Positions 24,687 through 33,156 of a stretch of 64,000 bases of DNA are shown piece by piece. A model generated the notes under the pieces. The model worked only from the letters and a program-made list of their open reading frames with translations. It was not told the origin of the DNA and searched no databases. The DNA lies in assembly GCA_025517485.1 (NCBI GenBank), contig JAOPKB010000007.1, positions 62,001 to 126,000 of the forward strand. The letters are read 5' to 3'. The DNA is from Natronoglomus mannanivorans (GTDB lineage Archaea; Halobacteriota; Halobacteria; Halobacteriales; Natrialbaceae). A program made the position numbers and the translations under genes. Positions within the stretch are counted from its first letter, which is position 1. Every line of letters starts with the position of its first letter.

Positions 24687-25736
24687 TCAGTTCGTCGATT
24701 GCAGCTGCCCTTGTTCCAGTGCCTCCCGTTCGTACTCGAGGTCGAGTTCGACCGTCTCACCCGTTCGAGTGGATTCATAGGCCGCTTCGGTGACGGCGGT
24801 GACGGTCAGCGCGTCGCGGGCGGTCGACGGGGGCGTACCGCCGTTGACGATGAGATCGACGAACACTTCGGCCTTGTTTCCGGCGTTCCACCGGTCGAGG
24901 TGTGGTCGATAGTAGTCGTTCGAGTCGTCGATGAAGGCGAGTTCGGGAGCGTCCCACTCCTGTCCGTCGACGTAGAAACCGCCCTTCTCGCCCCACACGT
25001 GGAGGTGTTCGTGGGTGCGGTGGGTATCACCCGACACGGAGATACTGGCGACCGCACCGTTCTCGAAGGTAACGTTGAGCGCAGCGTGAGTGTCGACGCG
25101 TTCGGCCTCGTCGTGGAAGTGCATCTGGGCGTCGACCGCGACCGGCGTCAATCCGGTCGTCCAGAGCACGACGTCCAGAAGGTGACTGCCCGTGTCGTAC
25201 AGCTGGCCACCGCCGGAGAGATCGGGGTTCGTTCGCCACGTCCCCTCCTGTTCTGAAAGCCAATTCTGCGTGATCTCGGCGGTGATGTAGGCCGGCTCAC
25301 CGACGCGCGTCTCGAGCGCGTCCCTGGCCGCCTTGAACGCCGGATCGAGGTGGCGCTGATAGCCGACCATCAGAACGGTATCGCTCGCTTCGGCTCGCAC
25401 CGCCAGATCCATCGCGTCGTCGATATCCGTACAGAGCGGTTTCTCACAGAGCGTGTCGATTCCACGCTCGAGTGCGGCGACCGTCTGTTCGTAGTGTAGC
25501 GTATGAGGAGTCGCGATCGCGACCCCGTCGAGGTCGGCTTCCTCGAGCATGGTCTCGTGGTCCTCGTACCGGTGGGCCCCGGGGACGTCGAACGCTTCGC
25601 CTGCGCTAGTGCGATTTTCGTCGCTGATGTCCGCGATAGCGGCGATCTCGGCACCCTCGACTCCGCCGAATTCTCGTCCGAGGTGCATCCCGAGGCCACC
25701 CGTCCCCGTAATCCCGATCCTGCGAGTACGTGACAT
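24687..25736 (-). CDS. Gfo/Idh/MocA-family oxidoreductase
   Basis: 349 residues. The Rossmann motif GITGTGGLGMHLGREF is at the N-terminus, the conserved CEKPLCTDI loop with the catalytic Lys near residue 97, and the C-terminal alpha/beta domain contains GGGQLYDTGSHLLDVVLW, where a His of the active site lies. Members use NAD(P) to oxidise sugars, inositols or similar polyols. The start at 25736 is supported by the promoter element CACAATAGTTAT 24 nt upstream. It is divergent from the MgtE-type pair; the substrate is unknown. Confidence 0.92.
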   Translation of the reverse strand: MSRTRRIGITGTGGLGMHLGREFGGVEGAEIAAIADISDENRTSAGEAFDVPGAHRYEDHETMLEEADLDGVAIATPHTLHYEQTVAALERGIDTLCEKPLCTDIDDAMDLAVRAEASDTVLMVGYQRHLDPAFKAARDALETRVGEPAYITAEITQNWLSEQEGTWRTNPDLSGGGQLYDTGSHLLDVVLWTTGLTPVAVDAQMHFHDEAERVDTHAALNVTFENGAVASISVSGDTHRTHEHLHVWGEKGGFYVDGQEWDAPELAFIDDSNDYYRPHLDRWNAGNKAEVFVDLIVNGGTPPSTARDALTVTAVTEAAYESTRTGETVELDLEYEREALEQGQLQSTN

Positions 25737-25760
25737 AGTTCGTGATGAATACAGTCAACG

Positions 25761-25772
25761 ATAACTATTGTG
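25761..25772 (-). promoter_or_regulatory. TATA-type promoter element of the Gfo/Idh gene (CACAATAGTTAT)
   Basis: The same 12 bases occur before the gene at 15997-16368. Here the element ends 24 nt before the ATG, so the message would begin at or near the start codon. Confidence 0.5.
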
Positions 25773-25845
25773 TGTTTATACTGACTTTTCCCGCCACGAG
25801 CCGAGGTCCGAACCGTTATCAGACCGGTGTGCGAACGGAGTCACT

Positions 25846-26418
25846 ATGCGTGGGTACGATACCGCTTTCGACGTCTACCGGCAGGCGTTGCCCGTCATTC
25901 TCGTCAGCCTGGTCGCAGGGCTGTTCGCTGGCACCCTGCTCGGGACCGAGACGATGCGCAACGGGATCGAAAGCGTTCCCGGTCTCCTGTTGCTCCTGCC
26001 TGCGTTTCTCGCGACTCGAGGCGGCGTCTACGGCTCGCTCGGTGCTCGGCTCTCGAGCGGTCTCCACCAGGGGTTGATCGAACCGTCCTTCGAGTGGAAC
26101 GGCCGCCTTCGGAACGCGGTGCTCGCCTCTTTCATCAACGGAATGGTCGTCTCCGTCTTCATCGCCGTCCTCGCCTACGTCGTCTTGCTCGCGCTCGGCC
26201 GATCGGGGAGTCTCCTCGAGCTCGTGCTCATCCTCACGATCGCCGGTTTCCTGAGTGCGTTCACGATGCTGGGCGTGTTGCTGACCGTGATGTTCAAGGG
26301 GTATCGTCGAGGTCTGGACCCGGACAACGTTATCGGCCCCGTCGTGACGACCGTCGGTGACGTCTTCGGCGTGATCTTCCTGCTGGTCGCGGTGGCCATC
26401 ACGGGGGTGGTACTGTGA
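25846..26418 (+). CDS. MgtE-like divalent cation transporter half, subunit 1
   Basis: 190 residues with five TM helices matching the membrane domain of MgtE/SLC41 magnesium channels (VPGLLLLLPAFLATRGGVYGSLGARLSSGL and a Asp-containing VTTVGDVFGVIFLLVAVAI near the end). The N-terminal and CBS regulatory domains of bacterial MgtE are missing. The second half is encoded directly downstream with a 4-nt GTGA overlap. The conserved Asp in GDVFGV and CDITGV of the pair would line the Mg2+ pore. Start chosen at the ATG at 25846 rather than an upstream in-frame one. Confidence 0.85.
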   Translation: MRGYDTAFDVYRQALPVILVSLVAGLFAGTLLGTETMRNGIESVPGLLLLLPAFLATRGGVYGSLGARLSSGLHQGLIEPSFEWNGRLRNAVLASFINGMVVSVFIAVLAYVVLLALGRSGSLLELVLILTIAGFLSAFTMLGVLLTVMFKGYRRGLDPDNVIGPVVTTVGDVFGVIFLLVAVAITGVVL

Positions 26419-27086
26419 GTGGTCGGTCGGGAACGAATCCGGGGCCTGACCCGGACCCGGACTCGGACCCGAACCCAGACCTCGAGTCAGACTCGGCCCC
26501 AGACGACCCCCCACTCTCCGATGCCTTCGTCGACGAGTGGGCAATCTCCAACATCGTCACGACACTCGTACCGCTCTTGGTCGCCCTCTCGGCGCTCCAG
26601 ATGGGATCGGGAACCGTCCTCGAGAGCTTCGAGGACCAACTCCTCGAGAACCCCTCCCTGCTCGTCCTCGTCCCGGTGATGATCGGCACGGCAGGGAACC
26701 TCGGCTCGATCATGTGTGCGCGGATGTCGACCCAGTTGCACCTCGGGACCCTCGAGTTCTCGCCTGCCAATCCGAACGTTCGGGCGAACGTCGGTGCGGT
26801 CTACGGTCTCGCGGCGACCGTGTTCGTCCTCCTTGGATTCGCCTCGTGGGGGATCGGCCGCGCCCTCGGTGGAACGCTCGGACTCGTGCCGCTGTTGATC
26901 ATCACGATCGTCAGTGGCATGTTGCTCGCGACGTGGGTCGTCATCGTCAGTTCGGTGTCGGTCTACGCCTCGTACCGACTGGGCTACGACCCCGACGACA
27001 CGACCATTCCCGTGGTCACGAACGTCTGTGACATCACCGGCGTCCTGATCCTCTTCGGTGTCGTCTGGGTCGTCCTCGGATTGTAG
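26415..27086 (+). CDS. MgtE-like divalent cation transporter half, subunit 2
   Basis: 223 residues from a GTG at 26415 that overlaps the first subunit's stop. The first 40 residues are low-complexity PDPDPDSDPNPD. Five TM helices follow with LVLVPVMIGTAGNLGSIMCARMSTQLHLGTLEF and the closing VVTNVCDITGVLILFGVVWVVLGL. As in subunit 1 there is no CBS domain. The two likely form a heterodimeric pore equal to a dimer of the bacterial MgtE TM domain. GTG plus 4-nt overlap points to coupled translation at equal amounts. Confidence 0.85.
   Translation: MSGRSGTNPGPDPDPDSDPNPDLESDSAPDDPPLSDAFVDEWAISNIVTTLVPLLVALSALQMGSGTVLESFEDQLLENPSLLVLVPVMIGTAGNLGSIMCARMSTQLHLGTLEFSPANPNVRANVGAVYGLAATVFVLLGFASWGIGRALGGTLGLVPLLIITIVSGMLLATWVVIVSSVSVYASYRLGYDPDDTTIPVVTNVCDITGVLILFGVVWVVLGL
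26445..26480 (+). repeat. Hexamer repeat coding Pro-Asp dipeptides
   Basis: CCTGAC, CCGGAC x2, TCGGAC, CCGAAC and CCAGAC in register in the soluble N-terminus of the second MgtE half. Confidence 0.75.
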
Positions 27087-27207
27087 GGAACGATTTCGTC
27101 TTGTCACGTTTCGCCACAGTCGCGGTCGCGGTCACTGTCACGATCGCGAACTGATGACACGAACCGAATCACGATATGTTTTTGTACTGACGCCTGTACG
27201 ATCGAGT

Positions 27208-27699
27208 ATGGGGCGCCTCGACAGAACGTCGATGCTCGGCTTGATCCTCTCGCTCTCGCTGGGGGTGTGTACGCTCTTTCTCGTCGCCCACGAGTTCTTC
27301 TTCGGCCCATTTTTCGAGTTCCTCGCGATGACATCGCTCATCCTCGGCTGGTTCATCGTCGCACCGACGTACTACTTTCTCACGCGGCCGGCAGACACCG
27401 AGACCGAGACCGGCGCAGCGGCCACCGTCGACCCCGGACACGCGACCAGTGCCGAGACCACGACACCGACGGACCCGCTGGAAACCCTCCGACGACGATA
27501 CGCCGCCGGCGAACTCTCCGAAGCGGAGTTCGAACGGAAACTCGAGCGATTGCTCGAGACAGAGGGTCGGTCTCTCGACGACTCGGGCGTGGAATCGGGC
27601 TCGAACTCGATTGCCGACGATCACGTACAGAACGAACTGGACCGAGAACTCGAACGTGAACGTGAGCGTGAGCGTGAGCGTGAGTACGAGTCCGATTAA
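27208..27699 (+). CDS. Two-TM protein with C-terminal SHOCT domain
   Basis: 163 residues: two TM helices (residues about 8-28 and 31-52), a Thr/Glu-rich linker, and the SHOCT motif DPLETLRRRYAAGELSEAEFERKLERLLE (about residues 91-120). SHOCT domains are short amphipathic hairpins found in many prokaryotic membrane proteins, thought to mediate oligomerisation. The extreme C-terminus is a run of Glu-Arg dipeptides from a hexamer repeat. The ATG at 27208 is preceded at about 27 nt by GATATGTTTTT. Function unknown. Confidence 0.8.
   Translation: MGRLDRTSMLGLILSLSLGVCTLFLVAHEFFFGPFFEFLAMTSLILGWFIVAPTYYFLTRPADTETETGAAATVDPGHATSAETTTPTDPLETLRRRYAAGELSEAEFERKLERLLETEGRSLDDSGVESGSNSIADDHVQNELDRELEREREREREREYESD
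27652..27687 (+). repeat. Hexamer repeat coding Glu-Arg dipeptides
   Basis: GAACGT x2, GAGCGT x3 and GAGTAC at the extreme 3' end of the SHOCT gene, 12 nt before the stop. Confidence 0.85.
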
Positions 27700-27756
27700 C
27701 GGTACGAGGAGCGAACGGACGAACGGACAGTCGAACGAACAAACGGCGACCGCTGT

Positions 27757-29709
27757 CTACGCCTCGGCGTAGATCTCCTCGACTCTGTCCTCGAACCGGT
27801 CCAGGATGACCCGCCGTTTCTTCTTCATCGTCGGCGTGAGCATCTCGTTTTCCTCGGTGAACTCCTGTGGGATCAACTGGAACTGCTTGATCGTCTCGTA
27901 GGTCTCGAAGTTCTCGTTGACCCGGTCGACCTCCGCTTGCACGTGCTCTCGGACGCGCTCGTCGGCACACATCGCCTCGGGGTCCTCCGGGAGGTCGATT
28001 CCCTCCTCGTCGGCCCACGAGCGCAGGTGGTCCGTGTTGGGGACGATCAGCGCGCCGACGAACTTCTCGCCGTCGCCGACGACCATACACTGTTCGACGA
28101 CCTCGCTGGCGGCGAAAGCGTCCTCGATCGGTGCGGGTGCGACGTTCTTTCCGGTCGAGAGTACCATGAGCTGTTTCGAGCGCTCGCGAAACTCGATGTA
28201 GTCGTCGGGTCGCAGGTGGACGATGTCGCCCGTACGGAACCATCCATCTTCGGTGAACGAGCGCTCGGTCGCGCCGGGTTTGTTCCAGTAGCCGTCGGTC
28301 ACGTTCGGTCCCTTGAGGAGGAGTTCGCCGACCTCGCCGGGGTCGTCGAACGTCTCCTGATCGACGGCCGACTCGTCGATCCGAAGTTCCATGTCGACGA
28401 CCGCTGGCCCGATCGTCCCGACCTTCGGCTCCTCGGCGGGGTTGGCCGCCACGACGGGTGACGTCTCGGTCAGCCCGTATCCCTCGTAGATGGGGAGTCC
28501 CATCCCGTGGTAGAGCGTCCCCAGTTCCTTCGAGAGGCTGCCGCCGCCGCTGATCAACATCTCGATGTTCCCGCCGAGTGCCTCTCGGACCTGCGCGAAG
28601 ACGAGTTTGTCGGCGACCGCCCGCTTTCCACGCAGGGCTGGGCCCGGCGAGTCGGCCTCGTGGTACGCCCGGCCGACGTCGGTCGCCCACTCGAAGATCC
28701 GCTGTTTGACCCCCGACTCGCTGGCCTGCTCGCGGATCGCGTCGTAGATCTTCTCGTAGACCCGTGGAACGCTCGTCGCCGACGTCGGCCCGACGGCGCT
28801 GAAGTCCTCCTGTAGCGTGTCCGGACTCTCCGCGTAGGCCACGGACGCACCGCTGGCGAACATCAGGAAGTGTCCCGCCAGCCGCTCGAAGACGTGCGCC
28901 AGCGGGAGAAACGAGACCGTCACCGTCTCCTCGGTAATCGACGGCAGGTCGTTTGGCTTGTCCGGTCGCGGGGCGTACCGCTTGCGGACCTGGTTGACGT
29001 TCGATCGGAAGTTCCCGTGGGTGAGCTTGACCCCCTTCGGTTTCCCGGTGGTACCGCTCGTGTAGATCAGGCTCGCGAGGTCGTCCAGCCGCGGCTCGTC
29101 GAGCCACCCCTCGTAGGTCTCGAGGTCGAACACCTCCTCGCCGCGGTCGTAGACGTCCGCGAGCGTGTAAATGTCCTCCCGCTCGCTGTACGGGCCTGAC
29201 GGCGAGAGCTGATCCATCGAGACGACGAACTCGAGGTCGAGGTCGTCTTCGACGGCGAGCACCCGCTCGAGTAAGTCCTCGTCCTCGACGACGACGGCGT
29301 CGGCGCCGGAGTCGTCGAGGAGGTATCGGACCTGATCCTTCGAAGAGCCCGTGTAGACGGTGGTGACGACGGCCCCCGCGGCGAGGAGCGCGAAGTCCGA
29401 CTGCGCCCACTCCATGCGCGTGTTCGCGAAGATGCCGACGCGGTCGCCGTTCTCGAGGCCGAGGTCGCGGAATCCGGCGGCGAGATTACGGACGATATCG
29501 CGCATCTCGAGGTAGGAGATGGCGCAGAATTCGCCGTGTTGGGCGCCCGCGAGGACCGAATCGGTGAGCGATCGATCGTAGATGCCGCCCTTGTATCGCT
29601 GTGCTGGCCGGTTGCTGTGGCGCTCGGCACTATCTTCGAACAGCCGTCCGAGTGTGGTCTGTCCGATGACGTCGTCGGTGTACTCCTGTTCGGCATCCCA
29701 CCAGTTCAT
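27757..29709 (-). CDS. Long-chain acyl-CoA synthetase (AMP-forming)
   Basis: 650 residues with the adenylation P-loop LIYTSGTTGKPKG, the GYGLTETSPVV motif, the DGWFRTGDIVHL motif and a C-terminal KKKRRVILDRFEDRVEEIY with the catalytic-type Lys. It activates fatty acids to acyl-CoA with ATP, feeding beta-oxidation or lipid remodelling. The start MNWWDAEQEYTDDV at 29709 is preferred; the frame is open for 61 more codons upstream, but a GTTTTATC promoter element lies there 24 nt before the chosen ATG. Neighbours do not form an operon with it. Confidence 0.94.
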   Translation of the reverse strand: MNWWDAEQEYTDDVIGQTTLGRLFEDSAERHSNRPAQRYKGGIYDRSLTDSVLAGAQHGEFCAISYLEMRDIVRNLAAGFRDLGLENGDRVGIFANTRMEWAQSDFALLAAGAVVTTVYTGSSKDQVRYLLDDSGADAVVVEDEDLLERVLAVEDDLDLEFVVSMDQLSPSGPYSEREDIYTLADVYDRGEEVFDLETYEGWLDEPRLDDLASLIYTSGTTGKPKGVKLTHGNFRSNVNQVRKRYAPRPDKPNDLPSITEETVTVSFLPLAHVFERLAGHFLMFASGASVAYAESPDTLQEDFSAVGPTSATSVPRVYEKIYDAIREQASESGVKQRIFEWATDVGRAYHEADSPGPALRGKRAVADKLVFAQVREALGGNIEMLISGGGSLSKELGTLYHGMGLPIYEGYGLTETSPVVAANPAEEPKVGTIGPAVVDMELRIDESAVDQETFDDPGEVGELLLKGPNVTDGYWNKPGATERSFTEDGWFRTGDIVHLRPDDYIEFRERSKQLMVLSTGKNVAPAPIEDAFAASEVVEQCMVVGDGEKFVGALIVPNTDHLRSWADEEGIDLPEDPEAMCADERVREHVQAEVDRVNENFETYETIKQFQLIPQEFTEENEMLTPTMKKKRRVILDRFEDRVEEIYAEA

Positions 29710-29733
29710 ATTCGTGTGACAGTACCTCGTGAA

Positions 29734-29742
29734 CGATAAAAC
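29734..29742 (-). promoter_or_regulatory. TATA element of the acyl-CoA synthetase gene
   Basis: Minus-strand CGTTTTATC ends 24 nt before the ATG at 29709, the spacing of a leaderless start. Confidence 0.45.
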
Positions 29743-30004
29743 GTGAGGGAACTCACTCTGCAAGAATTTCGGTTTACCGTCGCGAATATTCGATATTCTC
29801 CATATTAGTCGGTGAATCCGGACGCAAAAGCCGATCAGTCGAATCGAGCCGTTCGTCCGCTCGTCGGTTACCAACAAGTGCCGGTTTATCACGTGTTCGT
29901 CAGCGTACCGTTGTCGTCCGGCGTCCTCTATTGATTTCTCGCCACCGTCTGGGATACTGTCGCTACCGTAACACCTTTTCGTCTACTCGGCCTTGCTGTC
30001 GAGT
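29743..30004. other. Intergenic region upstream of acyl-CoA synthetase and a membrane protein
   Basis: This is an AT-richer divergent promoter region (29760-29810 is the densest). No gene or structured RNA was seen. ATATTCGATATTCTCCATATTAG contains the partial repeat ATATTCGATATTC, which could be a regulator site. Confidence 0.4.
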
Positions 30005-30484
30005 ATGGCCCCGGATCTGGATTCAGAAACGCGGACCCGGGCGCTCGTCGCGGCGGTCTCCCTCGGAGCCGTCGTTCTGGTCGCCGTTCCGTCGACGTTC
30101 GTCCTCTCGAGTTTCTTCGTCAGCGTCCTCGAGCCCGTCGTCGAGAGTCTGGGGGCCTCGGATCTGTGGCTGCTGGCGGCTCCTGCGTTCGCACTCCTCA
30201 TTGGACTTCAGCTCGCCGCGGAGGCGGCGGCGTTGCGACTTCACGGGTTGGCGGCGCTCCGTCACGGCGGGCGACGACTGGTCTTCGCTCGCCATCTCGT
30301 CGTCGCCATCACGACCGCCCTCGCAGTCGGTCTCGTGACGTGGTATAGCACGTCGCTCGTCGTCGACAACAGCTGGGTCGTCGCCGTACTCGGCGGCCTC
30401 GTCGCAGTCGCCGCGCTGGTCGCGATCGTCTACGAGTCGACTGCGTTCGCCGTCGACCACCGATCCAACGAGCAGCGGCTGTGA
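30005..30484 (+). CDS. Hypothetical four-TM membrane protein
   Basis: 159 residues from the ATG at 30005 (MAPDLDSETRTR). Helices lie at about residues 13-32, 51-70, 96-115 and 122-142, with short charged loops rich in Arg (LHGLAALRHGGRRL). No recognised motif. The ATG is preferred to a start four codons upstream. It is divergent from the acyl-CoA synthetase. Function unknown. Confidence 0.6.
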   Translation: MAPDLDSETRTRALVAAVSLGAVVLVAVPSTFVLSSFFVSVLEPVVESLGASDLWLLAAPAFALLIGLQLAAEAAALRLHGLAALRHGGRRLVFARHLVVAITTALAVGLVTWYSTSLVVDNSWVVAVLGGLVAVAALVAIVYESTAFAVDHRSNEQRL

Positions 30485-30514
30485 GCGCGCTCGACTCTCC
30501 GCTCACGGATGCGA

Positions 30515-30549
30515 GAAGAAAGCCCGCCTTCTGAGCGGGGTGGATGTCA
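30515..30549 (+). mobile_element. Hairpin resembling an IS200/IS605 right end (remnant)
   Basis: GAAGAAAGCCCGCC-TTCTGA-GCGGGGTGGATGTCA contains a CCCGC/GCGGG hairpin followed by GTGGATGTCA, a sequence I recall at the 3' ends of haloarchaeal IS200/IS605-type elements. No transposase frame is present nearby, so it would be an isolated end or a PATE-like relic. The flanks AGCGAAGAGCGGAGAGCGAAGAG are repetitive. Confidence 0.4.
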
Positions 30550-30634
30550 ATCACTGTGCTCGGGGCGCAGTCTCACTCCGCCGACGAGCGGCCGCAAGCG
30601 AGCGAAGAGCGGAGAGCGAAGAGTGAAGAGACGG

Positions 30635-31543
30635 TCACTCCCGCCGATCGAGATACGCGAGCACACCGCGGACGTTCATCGCCGTCTCCGCCGTCGCTTT
30701 CCGTTCGCCCCAGACGTCGGCCATCTCCGTCGCCTCGGCGAAGTGCTCGACCACCGACCCGTCGTCGGCCAGTTTCACGCGTTTTCTCTCGACCGCTTCG
30801 ACCCAGTCGGTGAGGACCGTCTCGTAGGCCTCGAGCGCCTCGCCCGTCCTGCGCGGCCCGAAGTGGGTGTACAGGAGGACGCTCCGGTCGAGGTCCTGTA
30901 GCATCTCGACGTCTGCGAGACAGTCCTCGAGATCGAACTGCGGGGGCGGACTCGTCTCCTCGAGCCGTTCGACGGACGGAACCCAGATGCCGGCGGCGTC
31001 GGCCGTGAAGACCGCGTCGTTGGCCGGGTCCTCGAAGACGACCTGGTGAGGGGCGTGGCCGGGTGCCTCGTGCACGCGGAGTTCGTGTTCTCCCAGGTCG
31101 ATCGTCTCTCCGTCCTCGATCTCGGTGATTCGATCCTCCGGAACCGGCTTCGGTTCCGTGTAGAACTCCCACTGGTCGCCGACGGCCTCCTTCGTCCCCG
31201 CGACGAGTCTCGAGGGATCGATCAGATGTGGTGCGCCGATTCCGGACACGTACACCTCGGCGTTGGGGCACGCTTCGGCGAGGAATCCGGCGCCACCCGC
31301 GTGATCGAGGTGGATATGCGAGACGGCGATCACCTCGAGAGCCTCGCGATCGATGCCGACCGCCTCGAGGGCCGCGAGGATCAGGTCGTGGTTCGTCCCG
31401 ATACCGGTTTCGACGAGCGCGGGGCGGTCGTCGTCGAGGATGTAGACCGCGCCGTACTCGTCAGTCTCGTACATGCCAGTGTCGACGTAGTACAGGTCGG
31501 TGCAGTCGCCGATCGTGATCTCGCGGACGTCTCCGACTCCCAT
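30635..31543 (-). CDS. MBL-fold metallo-hydrolase
   Basis: 302 residues with the HxHxDH metal motif SHIHLDHAGG, then the second-His loop PGHAPHQVVF, the Asp in AVFTADAAG and the late His in YTHFGPRRTG. These are the ligands of a two-metal beta-lactamase-fold hydrolase of the glyoxalase II/YflN-like group, with a helical C-terminal lid. The substrate is not known; thioesters, lactones or sulfur species are usual. The ATG at 31543 is the first Met. It is divergent from the Bat-type HTH regulator. Confidence 0.85.
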   Translation of the reverse strand: MGVGDVREITIGDCTDLYYVDTGMYETDEYGAVYILDDDRPALVETGIGTNHDLILAALEAVGIDREALEVIAVSHIHLDHAGGAGFLAEACPNAEVYVSGIGAPHLIDPSRLVAGTKEAVGDQWEFYTEPKPVPEDRITEIEDGETIDLGEHELRVHEAPGHAPHQVVFEDPANDAVFTADAAGIWVPSVERLEETSPPPQFDLEDCLADVEMLQDLDRSVLLYTHFGPRRTGEALEAYETVLTDWVEAVERKRVKLADDGSVVEHFAEATEMADVWGERKATAETAMNVRGVLAYLDRRE

Positions 31544-31592
31544 ACCGGTAGCGCGTCGGCGTGGCGGATAAATGCTGGCGTCGGGGTCGGTT

Positions 31593-31616
31593 CGTGGGTC
31601 CGTGGGTCCGTGGGTC
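31593..31616 (+). repeat. Octamer tandem repeat CGTGGGTC x3
   Basis: Three perfect 8-nt units upstream of the metallo-hydrolase, in a region where neither strand has a good gene. The next bases continue CTGTGGATTCC. Confidence 0.75.
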
Positions 31617-31761
31617 CTGTGGATTCCCCGCCTGCCGCTCGTCTCCGGAGTCGTCGTCCACCGTCGCCTCGCCGATCGTCTCCGCCTCGTAGACTGTCAC
31701 GTCCAAACGCTCTTTTCGGCCTGTAGGAGCCGTTATCTCCGCGGAATTCCTCCAAGACAGT

Positions 31762-32427
31762 ATGGCAACGATCGCAGCCTTTCGACTTCCCGCGACCGAC
31801 ACCGCGCTGGGATCGACACTCGAGGCCCACCCCTCTCTCACCGGCGAACTGGAACGGGTCGTCGAGTCCGATCGGTCCGGTATCTGGCTCACTGGCCCGA
31901 ATCGATCCGAAATCGAGGACGCGCTCGCGGACGACCCCTCCGTCGACGACTACGAACACGTCACGACGAACGACGAGCGCTGGCTCTACGACATCGCGTT
32001 CACCGACGAAGTCTGTGCTATCGTCGACCTGTTCGTCGCTCCGCAGGGGACCCTGCTCAGCGCAAAGGCAGCGAACGGAACGTGGGTCCTCCGGGTCCGC
32101 TACCCCGACCGTGAGCACCTGAGCGAGGCCTACGAGCGCCTTCGAGAGCGCGACCTCGCCGTCGAGGTCGGCAAGATCTACGACCTGACCGAACACTCCT
32201 CGGTCGAGATCGGACTCACGCCCCACCAGTACGAATCGATCGTCGCAGCCGTCGAACACGGCTACTTCGAAATTCCGCGACGTATCTCGATGCAGGAGCT
32301 CGCGGTCGAACTCGATATCTCCCATCAGGCGCTCTCCGAGCGTCTTCGCCGCGCCTACGGCACGCTCGCGAGCGTGGAACTCGACCTCGAGCCGAGGATC
32401 GAACTCGAGTTCGTCGAGAGCGATTGA
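31762..32427 (+). CDS. Bat-type HTH_10 transcription regulator
   Basis: 221 residues. The N-terminal 150 form a small ligand-type domain of the bacterioopsin activator (Bat) family (VRYPDREHLSEAYERLRERDLAVEV), and the C-terminus carries the HTH_10 pattern LTPHQYESIVAAVEHGYFEIPRRISMQELAVELDISHQALSERLRRAYGTL. Such regulators are haloarchaea-specific and often control membrane or redox genes near them. The divergent metallo-hydrolase is a possible target. The ATG at 31762 has an AT-poor leader. No kinase is adjacent. Confidence 0.9.
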   Translation: MATIAAFRLPATDTALGSTLEAHPSLTGELERVVESDRSGIWLTGPNRSEIEDALADDPSVDDYEHVTTNDERWLYDIAFTDEVCAIVDLFVAPQGTLLSAKAANGTWVLRVRYPDREHLSEAYERLRERDLAVEVGKIYDLTEHSSVEIGLTPHQYESIVAAVEHGYFEIPRRISMQELAVELDISHQALSERLRRAYGTLASVELDLEPRIELEFVESD

Positions 32428-32615
32428 TCGGTCGCGGCGGGACGACACTCGACTCCCGGCTCCCGGCTCCGACCTCCGGCTCCCGATTCAGTGGCGCTAC
32501 TGCGCGACCTCGAGTGGTCGGTGTCCCGGTGTCCCGATGACTCGGCTGTTCGCCACTCTCGATCGAGCTCGTAGTTCCGTCTCTCGGCTCTCGGTCGAGC
32601 TGGTGATTCAGTTCG

Positions 32616-32990
32616 TCAGCCCAGCTGGGCAGCGATGTCGGTCGAGGAGATCATCCCGATGTAGTCGTCTTCGGCGACTGGAAGGTGTTTGATACCGAAC
32701 GTGGTCATCATGGCGGCGACCTCTTCTAACAGGAGATCCGGCGGAACGGTCTCGACCGACTCGGTCATCACGTCGGCGACCGTCACTTCGCCGGGGTCCT
32801 TACCTGCCGCGACGGCGTCGAGAACGTCCGTACTGGTGACGATCGACGGCGGCTGCGTCGTCACGACGAGCGCGTTGATGTCCTTCTCACGCATCTGTTT
32901 CGTGGCTTCCTCGACCGTCGCGCCGGACGAAACCGTCTCGAGTGGCGTCGACATGACTTCCCTGACTTCGATACGAGTATCGCGGTCCAT
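32616..32990 (-). CDS. CBS-pair domain protein
   Basis: 124 residues beginning MDRDTRIEVREVMSTPLETV. It is a single tandem CBS pair: VMSTPLETVSSGATVEEATKQMREKDINALVV, then TVADVMTESVETVPPDLLLEEVAAMMTTFGIKHLPVAEDD. CBS pairs bind AMP, ATP or SAM and regulate partner proteins. No catalytic domain is attached. The chosen start removes an upstream frame rich in SRRRL, which is not protein-like. Neighbours give no clear partner. Confidence 0.85.
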   Translation of the reverse strand: MDRDTRIEVREVMSTPLETVSSGATVEEATKQMREKDINALVVTTQPPSIVTSTDVLDAVAAGKDPGEVTVADVMTESVETVPPDLLLEEVAAMMTTFGIKHLPVAEDDYIGMISSTDIAAQLG

Positions 32991-33156
32991 ACCCGTACAA
33001 CGGTTTCGACGGCCATTGTCCTTTCCCTTCGCCGATATTTCGGGATTCGGTTCCAACGACCGCTCGAGGCGTCGCCGACTTCCGCAGTCGCCGGACTCGA
33101 GACGCCGACGACTTCCGCAACCCTCATTGGGCCCCTGTGAGTATCCGACCGTACTC

